A DNA stretch of 64,000 bases from NCBI GenBank assembly GCA_013396755.1, contig VWZF01005531.1, positions 850,328 through 914,327 of the forward strand, written 5' to 3'. Under the pieces are notes generated by a model. That model ran no database searches. It was given only the letters and a program-made list of their open reading frames with translations, and had not been told where the DNA came from. Shown one piece after another: positions 35,301 through 48,722 of the stretch (position 1 is its first letter; the number at the start of each line of letters is the position of its first letter). Position numbers and translations under genes: made by a program. This DNA comes from Sclerurus mexicanus. Lineage: Eukaryota > Chordata > Aves > Passeriformes > Furnariidae.

Positions 35301-38300
35301 GGGGAAGGATTGCAACAAACTTCTGCAGCCAAACTAAGAGTGAATTTTACTAATAGGCTGCTCATAACTTGGTCACATCTTCGTTGACTGATACAACTGA
35401 CGCCAGAAGTTGTGGTTCCTTGCTGGGCTCTTTACCTTGGTCCTTCAACATACTCATTGCTTTTATCCTGTTTATTAACAGGTGCTGGGGGCACGGAACC
35501 TACTTATCATCATCTGTCTCTAGTAAAGAAGAGGCAGGCCTGACCAAAGCACTGGTACTTTGAATCTCCTGGGGGGGAAGGAAGGGACATGAGAGACATA
35601 ACAGAGCTGATGAAACTTTGAGGACACTGGTGCAGGCTTTTCCTGTGAAAGGAAAGACTTCATAGCTGGCTCTGCATATGGAACCCAGATTTTACAAAAG
35701 CTGGGTTCCCTTCTTAAGAAGAAAGACAGAAACCAGATTTACTGTCTGTTCAGCAGACTTTATATTAATGTGCCATGCTGATACCAAATAGCTTTAGACA
35801 TGTCTAGGTGAGGTCCTTTTTGATGGCTTACAGTGAAGGTCCTAACTAGCTCATTTAGTCATCCACATGCCAGGGACTGGAAGAGGTTTAAACTATTATA
35901 TATGAGATAGCAGCATATGCAACGCAGCTAAAGTGAATTTCACCCCCTCTGGTATAATTGGGATTTACCTTTTTTTTTTTTTTTAGCAGAAGCTTATAGC
36001 AAATGAAACCTGTGTAATCAAAGCAAGGAAGAACACGTCAGAGCTCACAACACTCTGTGTTGGGAAACCAGGCCCACTGCCTATGTTCAAGGAAGAAGTC
36101 TACTAGCACATCTACCTCATAATGCATTTGCTGAGGATCAGGCTGTTCCTCTGTGATACAGCGGAGCAGGAAATATGTGCAAATTTAGGTACAATTTCTC
36201 AGCTGCATGTACTGAAGGGAACGTAAAGAAATATTTTAATAAAGTGGAATCTATGAGGACTGGTCACCCATGACTTGTGATAAAGTCTGCTATGTGAAAA
36301 GTGAACCAAGCCATGATGTAATTCTTCCATGAATGGATGTATAAATAGGATTCCTCCTACATTAGTCTGTCCATAGTCACAAAACAAGTATTCTTCAAAT
36401 ACCATTGACATCCTGTCCTTATTTTCAAATTAAATTGAAATTACCCAAGTAGTTCAGAAGTTTTGTTGGAGAAGGAGTGGGATAAACAGTCAGAATTGTT
36501 TCAGCCTTGTTTCCTTAAAGAAGCTGGTTTTAAGAAACAAGCATAGTTCCCTCATGGTAATGTCACAACAACTAAGCATATCTGTTTTGTGTTATATAAA
36601 CAAAGACTGTGCTTCAGGGTCAAAAACTTCTTGAGAGACATTAAGATGTCTTGCAAAAACTGCCCGTGTGTTCAGTGTAGAAAATCTTGCAGGGGAATCA
36701 TTAGATTAGACCTCCCTCAAATAAAAGAGATACTGAAAGCAAATTGCACAGCATCCATGTCAGGTGAGTGTAGGAAGAAGCAAAGAGCAGAAGACCCATC
36801 AGACAGGCCAAGTGGAAAAGTCCTGACTGCTACTTCCCCATGGTTTCCTATCTTACACTTCTGGGGAGTAGACTGGGCAGTGTTACTAAGCTAAACACAC
36901 AGTACTTCAGGAAATTCCCCTGCTTTTGCATCTTAACCAGCATCTGGTTAAAAAAAAAAAAAAGAAAAAAAAACACCAAAAAACTGTATGTGGGAATATT
37001 TTTCCCTTGGCAACTGTGAAGAAACCCATATAAATTATCTATTATGTCAGCAGATTGTTAGCAGCAGACGTGACCCCGGTTGGGTGGGTACTGCATTTCT
37101 GCAGAAGTATAGTGGTATGGAGAGGAACATAACAAGAACCAGGCTGAGCTGCAGCATGGCTCACATGGAGAAAGGCTTTCTTTGCAATCACTGTGATGTG
37201 TCAAGGAAGTGGAGCCTTTTGTGAGTCAGCAGCAGCAGCACTGCTCGCGTTCTCTCAGAGGGACACTGTCGAAATGGCTAACAGACCTGAACCAGAGCTG
37301 TAAAGGATGAAAAAGACACCATTATATCATCTGAAACCTTCCCCTGTGAATGATGGGAAGGCTGTACTCGCTCTCTGGTTTTAAATGGAGCTTTAGAGCA
37401 TTTGGGAACCAAATCTGCTGTTTCTTTTCCTCCTCACAGAAGTCCTTAGAGCTTTGCAGAGCAGCAAATGCTGTAATACACTGAGAAAGGAGAGTGAGCA
37501 GATAAGTAAAAACGGCTTTGGAAAACTATCCTGTTAATTAAAGTACTAATTGCAGGGCTGGGGAAACTGCAGATAAAACACCAGGGAACTAGTTACCTGT
37601 TCATCATAATACACCAGGCATCTTTGACATGTAACATACTACTGTCCCACTGTTCTTTCCCCCTCTCCTCTGCTCTTGTCCATAGCTAAATATACAAAAG
37701 ACTTGACACCATGGCCATTACTCTACATTTGTGCTCTAATGGCAGTAGATTTTGGCAGTGTTCTTTACTGCTGGTTCATTAGCAAGCCCCATGCCCAGTC
37801 ATGTGCAGCCCATTGCATTGCTGAAGTACCAGCTGCCAGAAGCAGCACGAAGAAAAGCTGATGAGAGATGGAAGTTCAACAGAAACTTGGTACTGCCCAG
37901 ACTTTTTCCACATTTCAATAAACATCTTGAACCAGCACAGGAAGGCAACAGTGCGCCATGTAAAAATTGTACCATTTCAGGGCAATGTACTCACAGTTCT
38001 TCCTTTAATGACTCACCAATACACATTCACACAGAGATGATACTGGTATTAGCCAGCTCACACCACTGAGCTCTGCTGGAAGAAAAAGTAAGCTTTGTGG
38101 CTGAGCAATAGTATAGGCAAATATTCATATAACAAAGACAGGGAATTAAACACCATTCATTAGCTATGGATATTTGTATGAGGAAAAATCATAAAACACT
38201 TATGTTCTTAGTATTTGTACAAATACTTCTTATCTTTTTAAAAAAGTGAGATTCTTCCTTATGTGTGGGTGTAACAGAAATCTGTATCACCAGGACAAGC

Positions 38301-41245
38301 TAAGGCAAAAGCTGATGGTGTTTTGTTGAGCATATGCAAATACCAAATAGTATTGTGCCCTCTAGAAAGCAGCAGTGCAGGAGTAGGAAGGGATGCCCTG
38401 GAAGTCTGTGAAAGAAGGACTTTGTGTATCCAGCATCTCCAGAATACAGCGAAATTCTGCTGAGCTTGGACCACACAGATGGTCATCAAAACTTGCAGAA
38501 AACTGTAGCTGCAAGGGGGACCTGTGGGGAAACATTTTGGCCATTTGTTTCATAAAAGCATCTGCTCATCCTCTCCATATAAGCTGCACAAGCCAGAGGA
38601 TAACGCTGGCAGCCTGTATGAACACACCATGCCAAGGACAAGGGAAGATAACAAAAAGGGTGTCTAGCAAAACAGCTCTGTATTCCCACAGCACTCTTCA
38701 GAGAAAGTGTGCCACCAAGTGTCTATTCAAATACAAGCTGCTAGAAGCAACAAGTATGTGATACCAGTTAATGAAGCATTTGCATGAACAAAGCAGAGGG
38801 CACTCATCTAAATATTACAGAGATGCAGCTTCACTGGCAGACATGTGGCATTTCTTCTGTACCACTCAGTGTACCAGAGCAATCATTCTTCCCCCCCCCA
38901 CCTCTCGCTGATACACAAGGAAACAAAGAAAGCTATGGAATCTCAGGTCCAGGGCATTTCTGCTTAGGGACAGTGGTGCTCCTCATGAGCTTGTGCTTCT
39001 GCATTAATAATAGTAAGTAATGATGAAAAGGCCTTCTATTGCACTTTTCAGTGGGACAGCTCAAGTTCTTTGCAAATAAGCATATGATGAGGATAGATAG
39101 GAAAGAAAGATGTCACACTGGAAGCATATGTGTGTCTCCCAAGACTCAGCCCAGTGCTATTTAAATAGAAAACATCTATGCTATGGTATATAAATGAAGG
39201 AGCAACCTGAATAGAGATGCTTGGACTGGTACTGATGTTCTCCTGCCATGCCAGGAATCCACACCTGGAGATGCACCAGTCTCCTGTCAGAAACAGGCAG
39301 CATGAGGTACCTTGCAGGAGCAAAGTTTTGCTGATAGCTGTTTGGCAGCCCCCACAGAAGTAGCAGAGTTTCTGTCTGACAGGGCAGATGTGTCTGTGAA
39401 ACCAAGGCATAAAGCACTTTGGCTACAGAAAGAAAAAACTCAAAAAGCCCAATGTAGGCTATGGTCTGTACAGAAACCAGTGCTGAGGGCTTGTTGCAAC
39501 ATGTCACCACCACAAAAACACAGCAGATGCGCCAATAAAACTGTGGCAGTGGTGGAGGTGTGTTTCTTCTTTACTTGCTATATGTCTGCAGCCCCTGTGC
39601 AGATGTTTCTTTACCCCTACGCAAAAGTTCTTTATGTCCGAATAGTTTATTCCTTTTTCCTTCCAGAAATAAGCCATGGCAGTTTAAAACATACCTTATG
39701 CTCAAGAACAAAATGAAAATTCAGAATTGCTAGCACACCATATATATTCTGCAGCCCACATCAGAAAAATTTCAGGGCATGGTAAAAGTAGCTTTTGTTT
39801 TGTCTCATTTGCTTCACTTACAAAGTAAATTCAACAGAATCACAGTATAAGATGGACTTTTAAACTCTGAATTAGGAGTTTGACTTTGAAATTTAAATGG
39901 AGCGTAACTAATTATAAAATACACAATTTTAGTTCATTTGGCTTGTTCTTTTTCTGTGGAACTCTGTATAGACAAGCTGCATGAGCTTCGGTTGTCTCCT
40001 TGATCACAGAGCAACTGGATCCTAATTTCAGCTCAAGCTGTTCGCCACTATCCAGATGCTGTAGCAATATTAGCAGTAATCAAAGTTTTAAGCTATACTG
40101 CTACTTATTTTGTCTTTCAGATTGTAGATCAAGGCATGTTTGGTTCATAAAGGAAAAAAAAAAAACAGAAAAAAGAAGCTGGACACATGGAGTCTCTCAA
40201 CCAGCACAATTCCCTGAGATTAGGAGACTCTCATTCAGCTTTCATCTCTGATTTTTCCCCTTGCTCATTTTTCCATCTAAACAAGAAGTGTTATTAAATC
40301 GAGAAGATTAGCAACAAGATGAACACTTTTTCTTTTTTTTACCATGTATTTTGCAAGGAAGAAAACATCCTTCAATCACTTGCAAAGCACATGGTCACGA
40401 GCATGCTGCAACTGTAGGTACGGGCGTGCAAGTCGGTGCTGCAGCTAAGCCTCCTGTTGCTTAAACAAGCCATTCAGCCAGGGCTACCTGTTCTCAACCT
40501 AATTTCAGTATTATGTTGGGCAGAGAAGTCTCTTTGTATCAGATCTGACAGGCATGTGTTCCTGAGGAAGTGGAGGGGAAGCCCTCCGTTCATATGACTA
40601 ATTAGACAGACTTCACGCTGTGTTGCTCTTTTTTGATGCTGATCCCTGTACTAATTGTCAGTTTGTTCCTTGGGAAGGCAAGGTTGAGTTCAAATGCTGC
40701 ACTGCCTTGTTCCCCCTTAGCTTTCCTGACCTTAAACTGATGCGAATTGACAAGGAACAGACTGGGAGAGAGACCAAGAGCGAGAAAGAGAGAGAGCAAG
40801 CACATGGTTCTTTCCACTTGCAGAGAGCGCGTTTTGGAGCCACGGGAAGAAAACAGAAGCTGGAGCACAATAAACGGGGAACAGTTAGATAAAGCAGATG
40901 CTCGTACACCTGAAGCGAGAGCACAAAGCACTTGAGGAGGAAAAGGCAGCCCGATGGATACACAGTCACTTCTAGCTGAGATTCTTCAGCTCCCTTAGGA
41001 AAGTGTAGATGGTTTAATTTTCAACCAGATCTCCAATCGGATTTTTTACTCTGCTTTTCTTCTGGTTAGATCTGCAACAGTTTAAAACTAAGCTACCACA
41101 GCTGAGCCAGGCTCACAACAGCTGCCTTTTTTTTTTTTTCCCTTTTTTTCTGAGGCTGTTTTACTTCTGGTCAGCCTTTCATGGTAGGGGAGAAGGAGGG
41201 GGGAAGAAAGGGGGAGCATTTAATCAAATCTGACATTCAGGAGCT
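32311..41245. other. Intergenic, no confident gene
   Basis: AT-rich with scattered homopolymer tracts: T-run at 35971-35985, A-rich at 36949-36975, C-run near 38891, A-run at 40151-40162, T-rich at 41128-41151. An exon-like segment at 32904-32969 is listed separately. A cysteine-rich 101-codon plus-strand frame at 36589-36894 resembles no family I know. Confidence 0.6.
32904..32969 (+). other. Exon-like segment with consensus splice borders
   Basis: A pyrimidine-rich acceptor (TTTTTTCTTTCCAG) ends at 32903. After 66 nt a strong donor, GTAAGTGATC, begins at 32970. The segment is open in one frame, reading HEDCYECQCQDKPC then LSGLKHLD. A second acceptor-like site lies at about 32790. The product is unrecognised. 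It may be an exon of an unannotated lncRNA or a chance match. Plus strand, divergent from TBX20. Confidence 0.25.
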
Positions 41246-41370
41246 CAATCCTGCAAGGTACTGAGCTCATTGACCTCAGTCCGGCAAAACAATATACATA
41301 GGACTTCAAAGGGGATGCTCACATGCTTAAAGTTAAGCAGATGTCTAAGTGGTGTATTGGATTTGGGCCA
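41246..41370. mobile_element. Old palindromic interspersed repeat remnant (MITE-like)
   Basis: Begins AATCCTGCAAGG, contains CATTGACCTCAGT and GCTCACATGCTTAAAGTTAA-GCAGATG, and ends GGATTTGGGCCA. This layout matches, as I recall it, an ancient palindromic repeat seen in turtles, crocodilians and birds. The family name is not known to me, and the copy is strongly diverged. Confidence 0.5.
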
Positions 41371-44300
41371 GGGAAAGCAGGGCCTTCCAAAAAGTTAAGG
41401 CACTCCAGTGAGCTCAGGTCTGCAAACCACTACCTTTATCGGCTCAGCTCTCAGTGTAACTCCAGAGCAGGTGTTACAATTATAGCAGGGGCTGAGATGA
41501 AAGGAGCCCAAGGGCCTGGCTGCAAAGGGAGGAGAAACCCGGCAGTTTTCTGGATAGTAGTCTCTGTTCCCTTCCCTGCAAAATAAATGATCTACTATGC
41601 TGTTTCTGGTTTAGCATTAAATGAGGCAGGCAAATGCTCCATTCCCCTCTGAAGTCCTGAAATTCTAATTTACAATGACAACTCTGCAAAAGAGGGAAGA
41701 AAGATTTCAATTTTTTTGGTTGGGCTTTCCCCCTGTTCTTTCTGATGTTTTCAGTTTTACTAAAAGAGTTCAGGAGTACAAAGACATGGCTTTCTGATTT
41801 CAGGGGAAGACAGCTTGGAAATCACTTGTGTGTTTATGAGCATCCTCAGAACCTGACTTGAGAAAAGTGGGCTTTGGGCAAATTTAACAGACTTTCCCCT
41901 GCACTGTCTATAGATATCTGAGGGAAACAGGAGATTTTTCAGCCAAGTGAAGACTCCCTTGTTTGATTTCAGACACGATGGTCTCAGGAGGGCTTCAACA
42001 AACCAGTGTGTCCCAGAGGTAAAGACTGAACAAGACCTGGTTCTGCAATGTTAACAGCAAGAAGAAAAGAAACCCTAAGTAACGATCTCTAGTGGATATC
42101 TCTGTTTTAATTCTACTGGGAAAAGTAGTGATTATCAACTGCTCTGCTCCTTTTGTCCAACATCCTTCAATTAAATATGTTCTACGTAGGTACATATGCA
42201 CCCATATATCTTGCAGTTCTTAAGTTGCTGCTCAGTACAGGACAACCAAAAATCTTATTTCTAGACACAGCACAGATCTATTTCTGTCCACCTCAGTGCA
42301 TGGAATCATAAGAAAGTGGGAGGGATACAGACAGAATGCTTCAACCTCCAAATAAATTAATTCTGCAGAAGTTCAACTGGCTGAACAGGAACTATGCAAT
42401 TATTGAAGATCTATGAAATTCCAGCCTTTGAAATGTCTTTGAGATATGCTAGGAACATGTATTAATCAGTACAGCATGCTAAACATCAGCTTTCTCATAA
42501 AAGTCACTACTAAATTACAAGGGGTTTAGGGCTTTACATAGCACTCATAATACGATTTTCAAATTTCCTTTCAAGATCTGACATTTAAAAAATTTTCTGT
42601 TTAGGATATGCTTTCCTTTCCAGTGAGACTGTTATTCAACAAAGGGAGAGACAGCAGTCCAGAAACAGGTGAGAGAAGCCAGCAAAAGGAGACCCCAAAA
42701 AGCAAAGCACTGTCATAGATCCAACATGATTTAAAATTTGTGACAGAGGTAGAAACTAATGTATATTTTAAAAAAAAACCACAAAAAAACAACCCTCCTC
42801 CCACTAAATCTTTCTTAATAATTCTCTAGATCAGTTCAAAAGTTTGCATTGCTGTTTTAATAGCCTACCAGCGTGGTCAAAACTACTCCAGTCCTGCTCT
42901 CTTGTGATACCACAAGAGAAAAATGTCACCTCAGTCTCTCAGCTTTTGGGGATCCAAGGTGAAAGCAGACTCTTTCAAACTTCCTACAAGCATATATATT
43001 AAGAGCAGACCATGCAATCTTTTTCCTGCTATCATCTCTAGCTCTACTGGGGACAATTGTCTGGTCTGGAATAAAAGGAATAGCATAAGCAATAATTCAC
43101 ATCAAGCAACTTTCACTCATGACACCAGAAGCAGCAAAACATCCTTGCTTTCATATTTTGAAAGCACAGGTTTTCTATTTTAGCACATTAGTGGCAAAAC
43201 AGCTTCCCTGTCTCCGACTGCATCTGCAGTAGGCCCTATTTTCATTTAAATGATGGGTTTTCAACTTTCTGTGGTCTAGACTTTGTCTAAATAGGGGAAG
43301 ACTATCTCATCAACACCTTCCTCCACATTCAAATCAGCACAGACTCGTAAGAAACTTTCCTGCAGAACTTCATCAATAGGTGTATTAGCAATACGCTTCA
43401 GAAAAGTCTTAAATAAACACCCACAAAACAAATGTAAAAGAGATCACAAAGTGTCATACCTGGTATGCCCATTCCCTCTGAGCATAAAGTCTTTCAAAAC
43501 CAAAGAAGTTCAGCCATGACATCTGTCCCTTCACGTCCTCATGAATTGCTTTCTAACGAAAGAGGGGACTTGGAGAACGTCCTACATCAAGTTTGCATTC
43601 AGCTGAAAGTGTGTCTTCCAAATTCTGTCTCAGCCCTTCAACTTTTCTTTTAAAATACAAAATAACAGTTTTTTTTAGTTTCCTGATGCAGTCAGAAGAG
43701 TCAGTGATAATCTCCTACCCATCTGTGAAGGGACTGGTTACTAGCATCCTGTTACCACGTGTTTGGATAACGTTCCAGTGTACTGAGTAGTACAGCTAAC
43801 TTGAGCACAGCCACAGCTGTGCAGCTGTAAAAGCTCCTGTTGTGTCAAGTCATCAGGAACACATAAGCCAAAAGACGGAGAGGTGGGTGCTGCTGTCCTC
43901 CTGTCCTAGAGTTCCTACATCTGTAACGAAAACTCTCCATTGACCAGAGTTCCAGATAGCAGCTATAACAAAAATACCAGAGTAGAGATGGCAAAATGTT
44001 TCCCTTCCTCCTCTCCTTTCTTCCATATACACAAAACCAAATGAGGCAAAGGAACATAAAGCACAATTGTAACACATCTTTGAGAACAGTTTATGTCCCA
44101 TCATTTGGCCTACATCAGAACACAACTAAAAGACAACATTTTGGGGGATTGTTGTGGAAGGAATCTATTTCAGCATCATGCATAGGCCTTGTAGGCCATC
44201 TAAACCACTAAAGAACAGCAGGGTATCTTTGCTGCAGTCCAAGGTCACTTGCAAATGTCTACTGAAATGATTCTCATGAAAACAGAGCTCTTGATATTGC

Positions 44301-45964
44301 AGAGGTCATCAGCCTGCTGCTTGATTTGTCAACATAACAATAATTATTCCACAATAACAGGCTTAGCTGCAACAATGGGGACAGAGTATTGGGGTGGTAG
44401 AGTCTCCAACCTGCAATTTTCAACTTTAGCCTCCCTATTCAGAGTGGAAACTGCAGTGTGTGTGGCGTGCCCTCTGACTGATGTACAAGGTCACTGAAAG
44501 CAAAAGTGCAGCACTTGGTGAAATAAAAGTTCAGGCTAAACAGCATGTGATATTGTCAGGACTTGACCATGTGAAGGAAGCTTTCATCACTGAATTGCAT
44601 TTTACCAGATGTTCATGAGCACGCACACCCAAACTCGCAATCTCTTGTCTATTAGGAGGAAATTCACACCATTTTCCTTTGTCCATTACAATAGGGTCCT
44701 GTTTGGATTAGGTTTATAGGAATATTTCAACATGGAACAGCTCCCATTGTAGATAGCTGGGAGTGAATACTTGAAAACCCAGTCATCAGACATAACCACT
44801 GTGGGAGAGAGAGGGAGAGCTCAAACACAGTGCTGCTGACAGTTTTATTCAAAGGTTGCCACAACATGAAGTGGGTAAGGTGAGGAAAGGGAGTTGGGAG
44901 GACCAGAGGGACTTTGGGATGGATGGTGATGGAAGGTTATAGTGCCATAAGGGAAGGAACAGAAAAGTCTGGGTGAGAACAGTTTGGGAATGGGGAAGGA
45001 GCTTGAAGAATGGGAGCGATGCGCTGGAAAAGTGTCAGAGAACTTAGAAGCACTGGGGGTACTTGAACTCCAGGACAGGAGGGTTGAGAAGTAGAAGATT
45101 ATGAGTTCCCATCAACCAGTCTCTCACGATAAATCAGGAGAAGATGGGATTATCTTTAGCTAGAGATAAGCAGACCCTCATTAGGAGTTGAGGACATACA
45201 GAACTCCATCTAGTTTCTTCTTGCACTAGACTAACAAGACACTCCCTCTCTAACAAGCTGGAAGCAACCTGGCCTTTCCAACCTCTCTTGGCAATAGGGT
45301 ACAGCTGTCAGAATTTCCTAAGCAGTTTTAAGGTATCTTTCATGTTGTGCTCTGTCTTGTAAAAAAGCTTCTTCCCACTATCCAAGAAATTCTAACATTT
45401 CATCCTTTACCAGTCTAACTCAGATAATGCATTTGTTCCAGTTGTAGCAAAACAACAGTTTGCAAAAAACCAAAACAAATAACCATGCCCTTAACTAATG
45501 CTCAGAGGAAAACAAGATGTCACGGTGTTCACAACAAACACTCTCACTCCTGGTAATTGCAAAGTGAAATCTGGGTTGTGAGTGGTTTTTATATTTAGAT
45601 CCTTTCAAAATGTTGTAAAAGCAGTGAATAGACTCTTTGTATATTAATAAGATAAGAATTCCTAAAAATTAACATTTCTTTTAAAAAAAAGGATCTTAAT
45701 GAAAATGTGACTATTTCATAATACGGAACAATGGATTAATCCTGAAAACAGTGTTGAATATCATTAAAATTATTTTTTTTGAGTACTTTTAGTGGTTTTA
45801 TTTAGCCTTGTTTGTTTCTTTTTGTCCCCATCCTTCACTAGCACAAACTGTTGTGACATTGGAAAACCCAGTCCCCATTGCCCACTCTGATATGTTTAAG
45901 ATCTCCCAATCATCTCCTTGAAGGAAAAGGTGAAGTAGTCAATTAAAGTACAAAACCACTTATT
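41371..45964. other. Intergenic, nothing recognised
   Basis: AT-rich sequence with no coding region that I can support. A G/A-rich stretch at about 44800-45080 is unexplained. It has no terminal repeats that I could find. Confidence 0.6.
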
Positions 45965-46075
45965 GAATCCTAGAATAATTTCGGTCAGAGAAAGCCCCTC
46001 TGAGGTCATGGAGTCCAACCATAAGCCTAGCACTGCCAAGTCCACCACTAACCCATGTCCCACATGCCCATGCCC
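45965..46075 (-). mobile_element. CR1 LINE 3'-end fragment
   Basis: GAATCCTAGAATAATTTCGG, then CCTCTGAGGTCATGGAGTCC and CACTGCCAAGTCCACCACTA, correspond to a reverse-complemented CR1 3' terminal region. It is diverged, and the right boundary is uncertain. Confidence 0.85.
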
Positions 46076-46639
46076 ATCCTGGGGCTCCCTGGCACAGACG
46101 TGCTGGAAATAAAGGGGTTTAGCATGACCTGTGCTAACAGCCACGACCAGCTTGGGACGTGGCACTGGGGCAGCTGGAGGGAGCCCTAGGGCAGAGCCAG
46201 CAAAGGAAACTCAGAGAGACAGAGCTTTGTTCACTGTTCACCTTTTAAACCCGACACCAGGGAGTTAAGCAAGTTAAGTGAGTTAAGAAATGACAACTGG
46301 GCCAAAAAGCTCTTGATCATTTAAGCTACAACTCAGCACACACCCCCTGAATGTGTTCATTTGTTCTTTCCCCTCCAAAGATGGAGCTCTGGGAGATAGT
46401 TTGTTTGCAAATGTGTGAAAAGCAGGTATAAAAGAGATTGCAAGAAAAAACAACATAATCTTTAAAACCAGGGACATATTGTAATTCCCTGATAGATCAA
46501 TTCAGCCAGTCTTCTAGAATTTGTGGTTGTCACTGTCTCTTTAAATATTCTAGTTTAAAAATAATTTAATCCTAACAGTAGTTCCATGTTTTAAGATTTT
46601 TATACTAAGGCTTAGCAACAAAGAAAATCAGACCAAACC

Positions 46640-46672
46640 CTAAGAGTAATCTCTTTTTAAGATTACTCTTAG
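46640..46672. repeat. Perfect 12-bp inverted repeat with 9-nt loop
   Basis: CTAAGAGTAATC (46640-46651) and GATTACTCTTAG (46661-46672) are exact reverse complements, separated by TCTTTTTAA. I found no further pairing outside the arms. Confidence 0.95.
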
Positions 46673-48662
46673 AAACATTTCTTTCACCCAAAAACACGTC
46701 CTAAAAAATGTACAAAGAAGGAATATGGGAGATAAGTAGGTTGGATGAGACCAAAACAACAAGCAGAGACTCCTCAAGCATGATTAGAAAATCACTGTAA
46801 TAGAATTAAAATTCTAACTCCAAGAGCCAGAAAACTGGTTATTTTTCCAGCTAATGGCAATTATTTCCTAAACCTCCCTGCTACACTCAGTTCAGTTTAA
46901 TTAATGGGAGACTATGTGGAAGTACACAGCATCAACCTGAGCTTTAACATACATTTCTTGAGAGCACCAGACAGCCTGTTAACCACAGCTGTGGAAGCTG
47001 TGACATCGCTGCTTTCAAGCGCCTCATGTGATAAAAGGACAATTCCAGTAAGGGAGAACCAACATAGCACCGGCTTGAAAGAAAAGGCTTAGCAAGGAAG
47101 GGCTGCCTGTGCACGGCTGTCCTTGGAGACGCTCTGTGGGTACACTTGCAGTTGCATGCAAGAGGCACGAAGGTAGAAGTAGATGGCTACTCACAGAGAA
47201 GTTAGATCTTTCCCAGGATCCTTACTGCTACACTGCCACTCTCATCCCTGTTATTTCGTGAACTTCCTCTTCTCCATTCACCAGTGCAAGCTCCAACAAT
47301 GGTTTTCCGCAGTCCTTCTTTCCCTCTTTGGCACGACTAACCCCACAGACTGTTTTCCAGCCCAAGGACCTCTAAATGGAAGGAACCAAAACAGTCCCTG
47401 CTCCCTTGCTAAGCAGGAAATAGTCACATCACTCAATTGCTTTACTCCTCCCAGCTGGTTGTAGCAAGGTCAACCCTTGCCCAAGAGTACCTAAAATGAA
47501 ACCAGGAGCACCTGAGAGCCCTGAGGAGGTTCCTCACCCCAGATTTGCTCTCCTATGCAGGGAGGAGTGGCTCGGTAGCTCCACACCTTGTAGGAGGGTT
47601 CTAGGTACTCCTTTTGATGCCATGTAGATGTCATTTGTGAATGGTGACAGAGAGCTTACCCAGAGGAGCTGAAGCAGTACTGAAGCTCTGCTGCATCTTC
47701 ATTGGTGACAGAGAAAAAGCCTCATTGCCACCTAGATCTGGACTACTCAAACAGCAAGCTGTAGTCTGGATTGTGACCACCCAGTGCCTTTTGTCTGCTG
47801 GAACCCTTACCATGCACACATCTTGGTAGAAATGGAGACTGTGCTCCTCACAGCTTTCCTGGTGTCTTCAGGGGCTGTTGGGAAGCCATCACATGGAATA
47901 AACAGCCTGGGACCTGGGTATTTCTTCTGGCTGAAGAGAGCTCAGTAAAAATGCCCTAGAGACCTCAACAAACATTAATTTAGTAGCTTTGCCTTCAAGA
48001 CTTCTGTTTCAGGAGTTAAACAACCCCAGAGATAAGAGCTATTTTGTAATCACCAGAAAAAAAGAGTTTATATAACCCAATATGCTACATGACACCTTCT
48101 TAGCAACCAGTTCAGCTGTTCTCACTTCATTACATTCAAACTTATTGAAGGTCTGTCTAGAGCTGGCTAAGAAATGTATTTCTCATTATTGCTTCCCTAT
48201 GCTCCACCAGGGTTTTTTTCTTGGTGTTTCAATAAAAAGTTTCCACCAATAAGATCAGTGATTTTTTGAAAAGGGAAATAAAAGAAAAAAAGCCTGCTTG
48301 AGAAATCAGAAGCCCACAAAACTGAATTGACCAAACCACTGTCTTTGAAAAGACATTTTTGAACAGATACTTTTTTTGCATAGCTGGTTTCATTACTCTA
48401 GCAGCTCTAGACCAGGACATAAACCAGCACATTGCTTAATTACAATCTGAGCAGCATTTGGGATGGGATCAGTATGTTAGAAGATTAGGCACAACCCTCT
48501 TAGTGAGGGACAATATGCACTCCTCTCCATGCTGGCATCACTTGCTGCCCATTACTGTTAGATAGAGAAATAGGAGATTTTAGAGAAAAACAAAATCAAG
48601 GCCTTAATGAACTGATAATGATTTCTTCCTTTATGGTAAACAAGTTCTATTCTCTCGGAGTG

Positions 48663-48722
48663 GGATCCAAAACCTGCTGAAGGTTATGGAGCCTCCCTAT
48701 TGATTTAAATGGGTTTTGGATC
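48663..48722. mobile_element. Short palindromic repeat remnant (MITE-like)
   Basis: The ends GATCCAAAACC (48664-48674) and GGTTTTGGATC (48712-48722) are perfect inverted repeats. The interior (GGTTATGGAGCCTCCCTATT then GATTTAAATGG) resembles an old amniote repeat whose core is a mirrored CATTGA-TCAATGG pair. It is probably a non-autonomous DNA transposon relic; the family is unknown to me. Confidence 0.6.

Noticed and set aside
36589..36894. Cysteine-rich 101-codon plus-strand frame
   Set aside because: The cysteine-rich opening (SCKNCPCVQCRKSC) looked domain-like, but the spacing fits no zinc-finger or metallothionein pattern I know, and the rest is featureless.
44797..45330. G/A-rich stretch considered as an LTR or retroviral fragment
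   Set aside because: No terminal repeats, primer-binding site, polypurine-tract layout or coding remnants could be seen.
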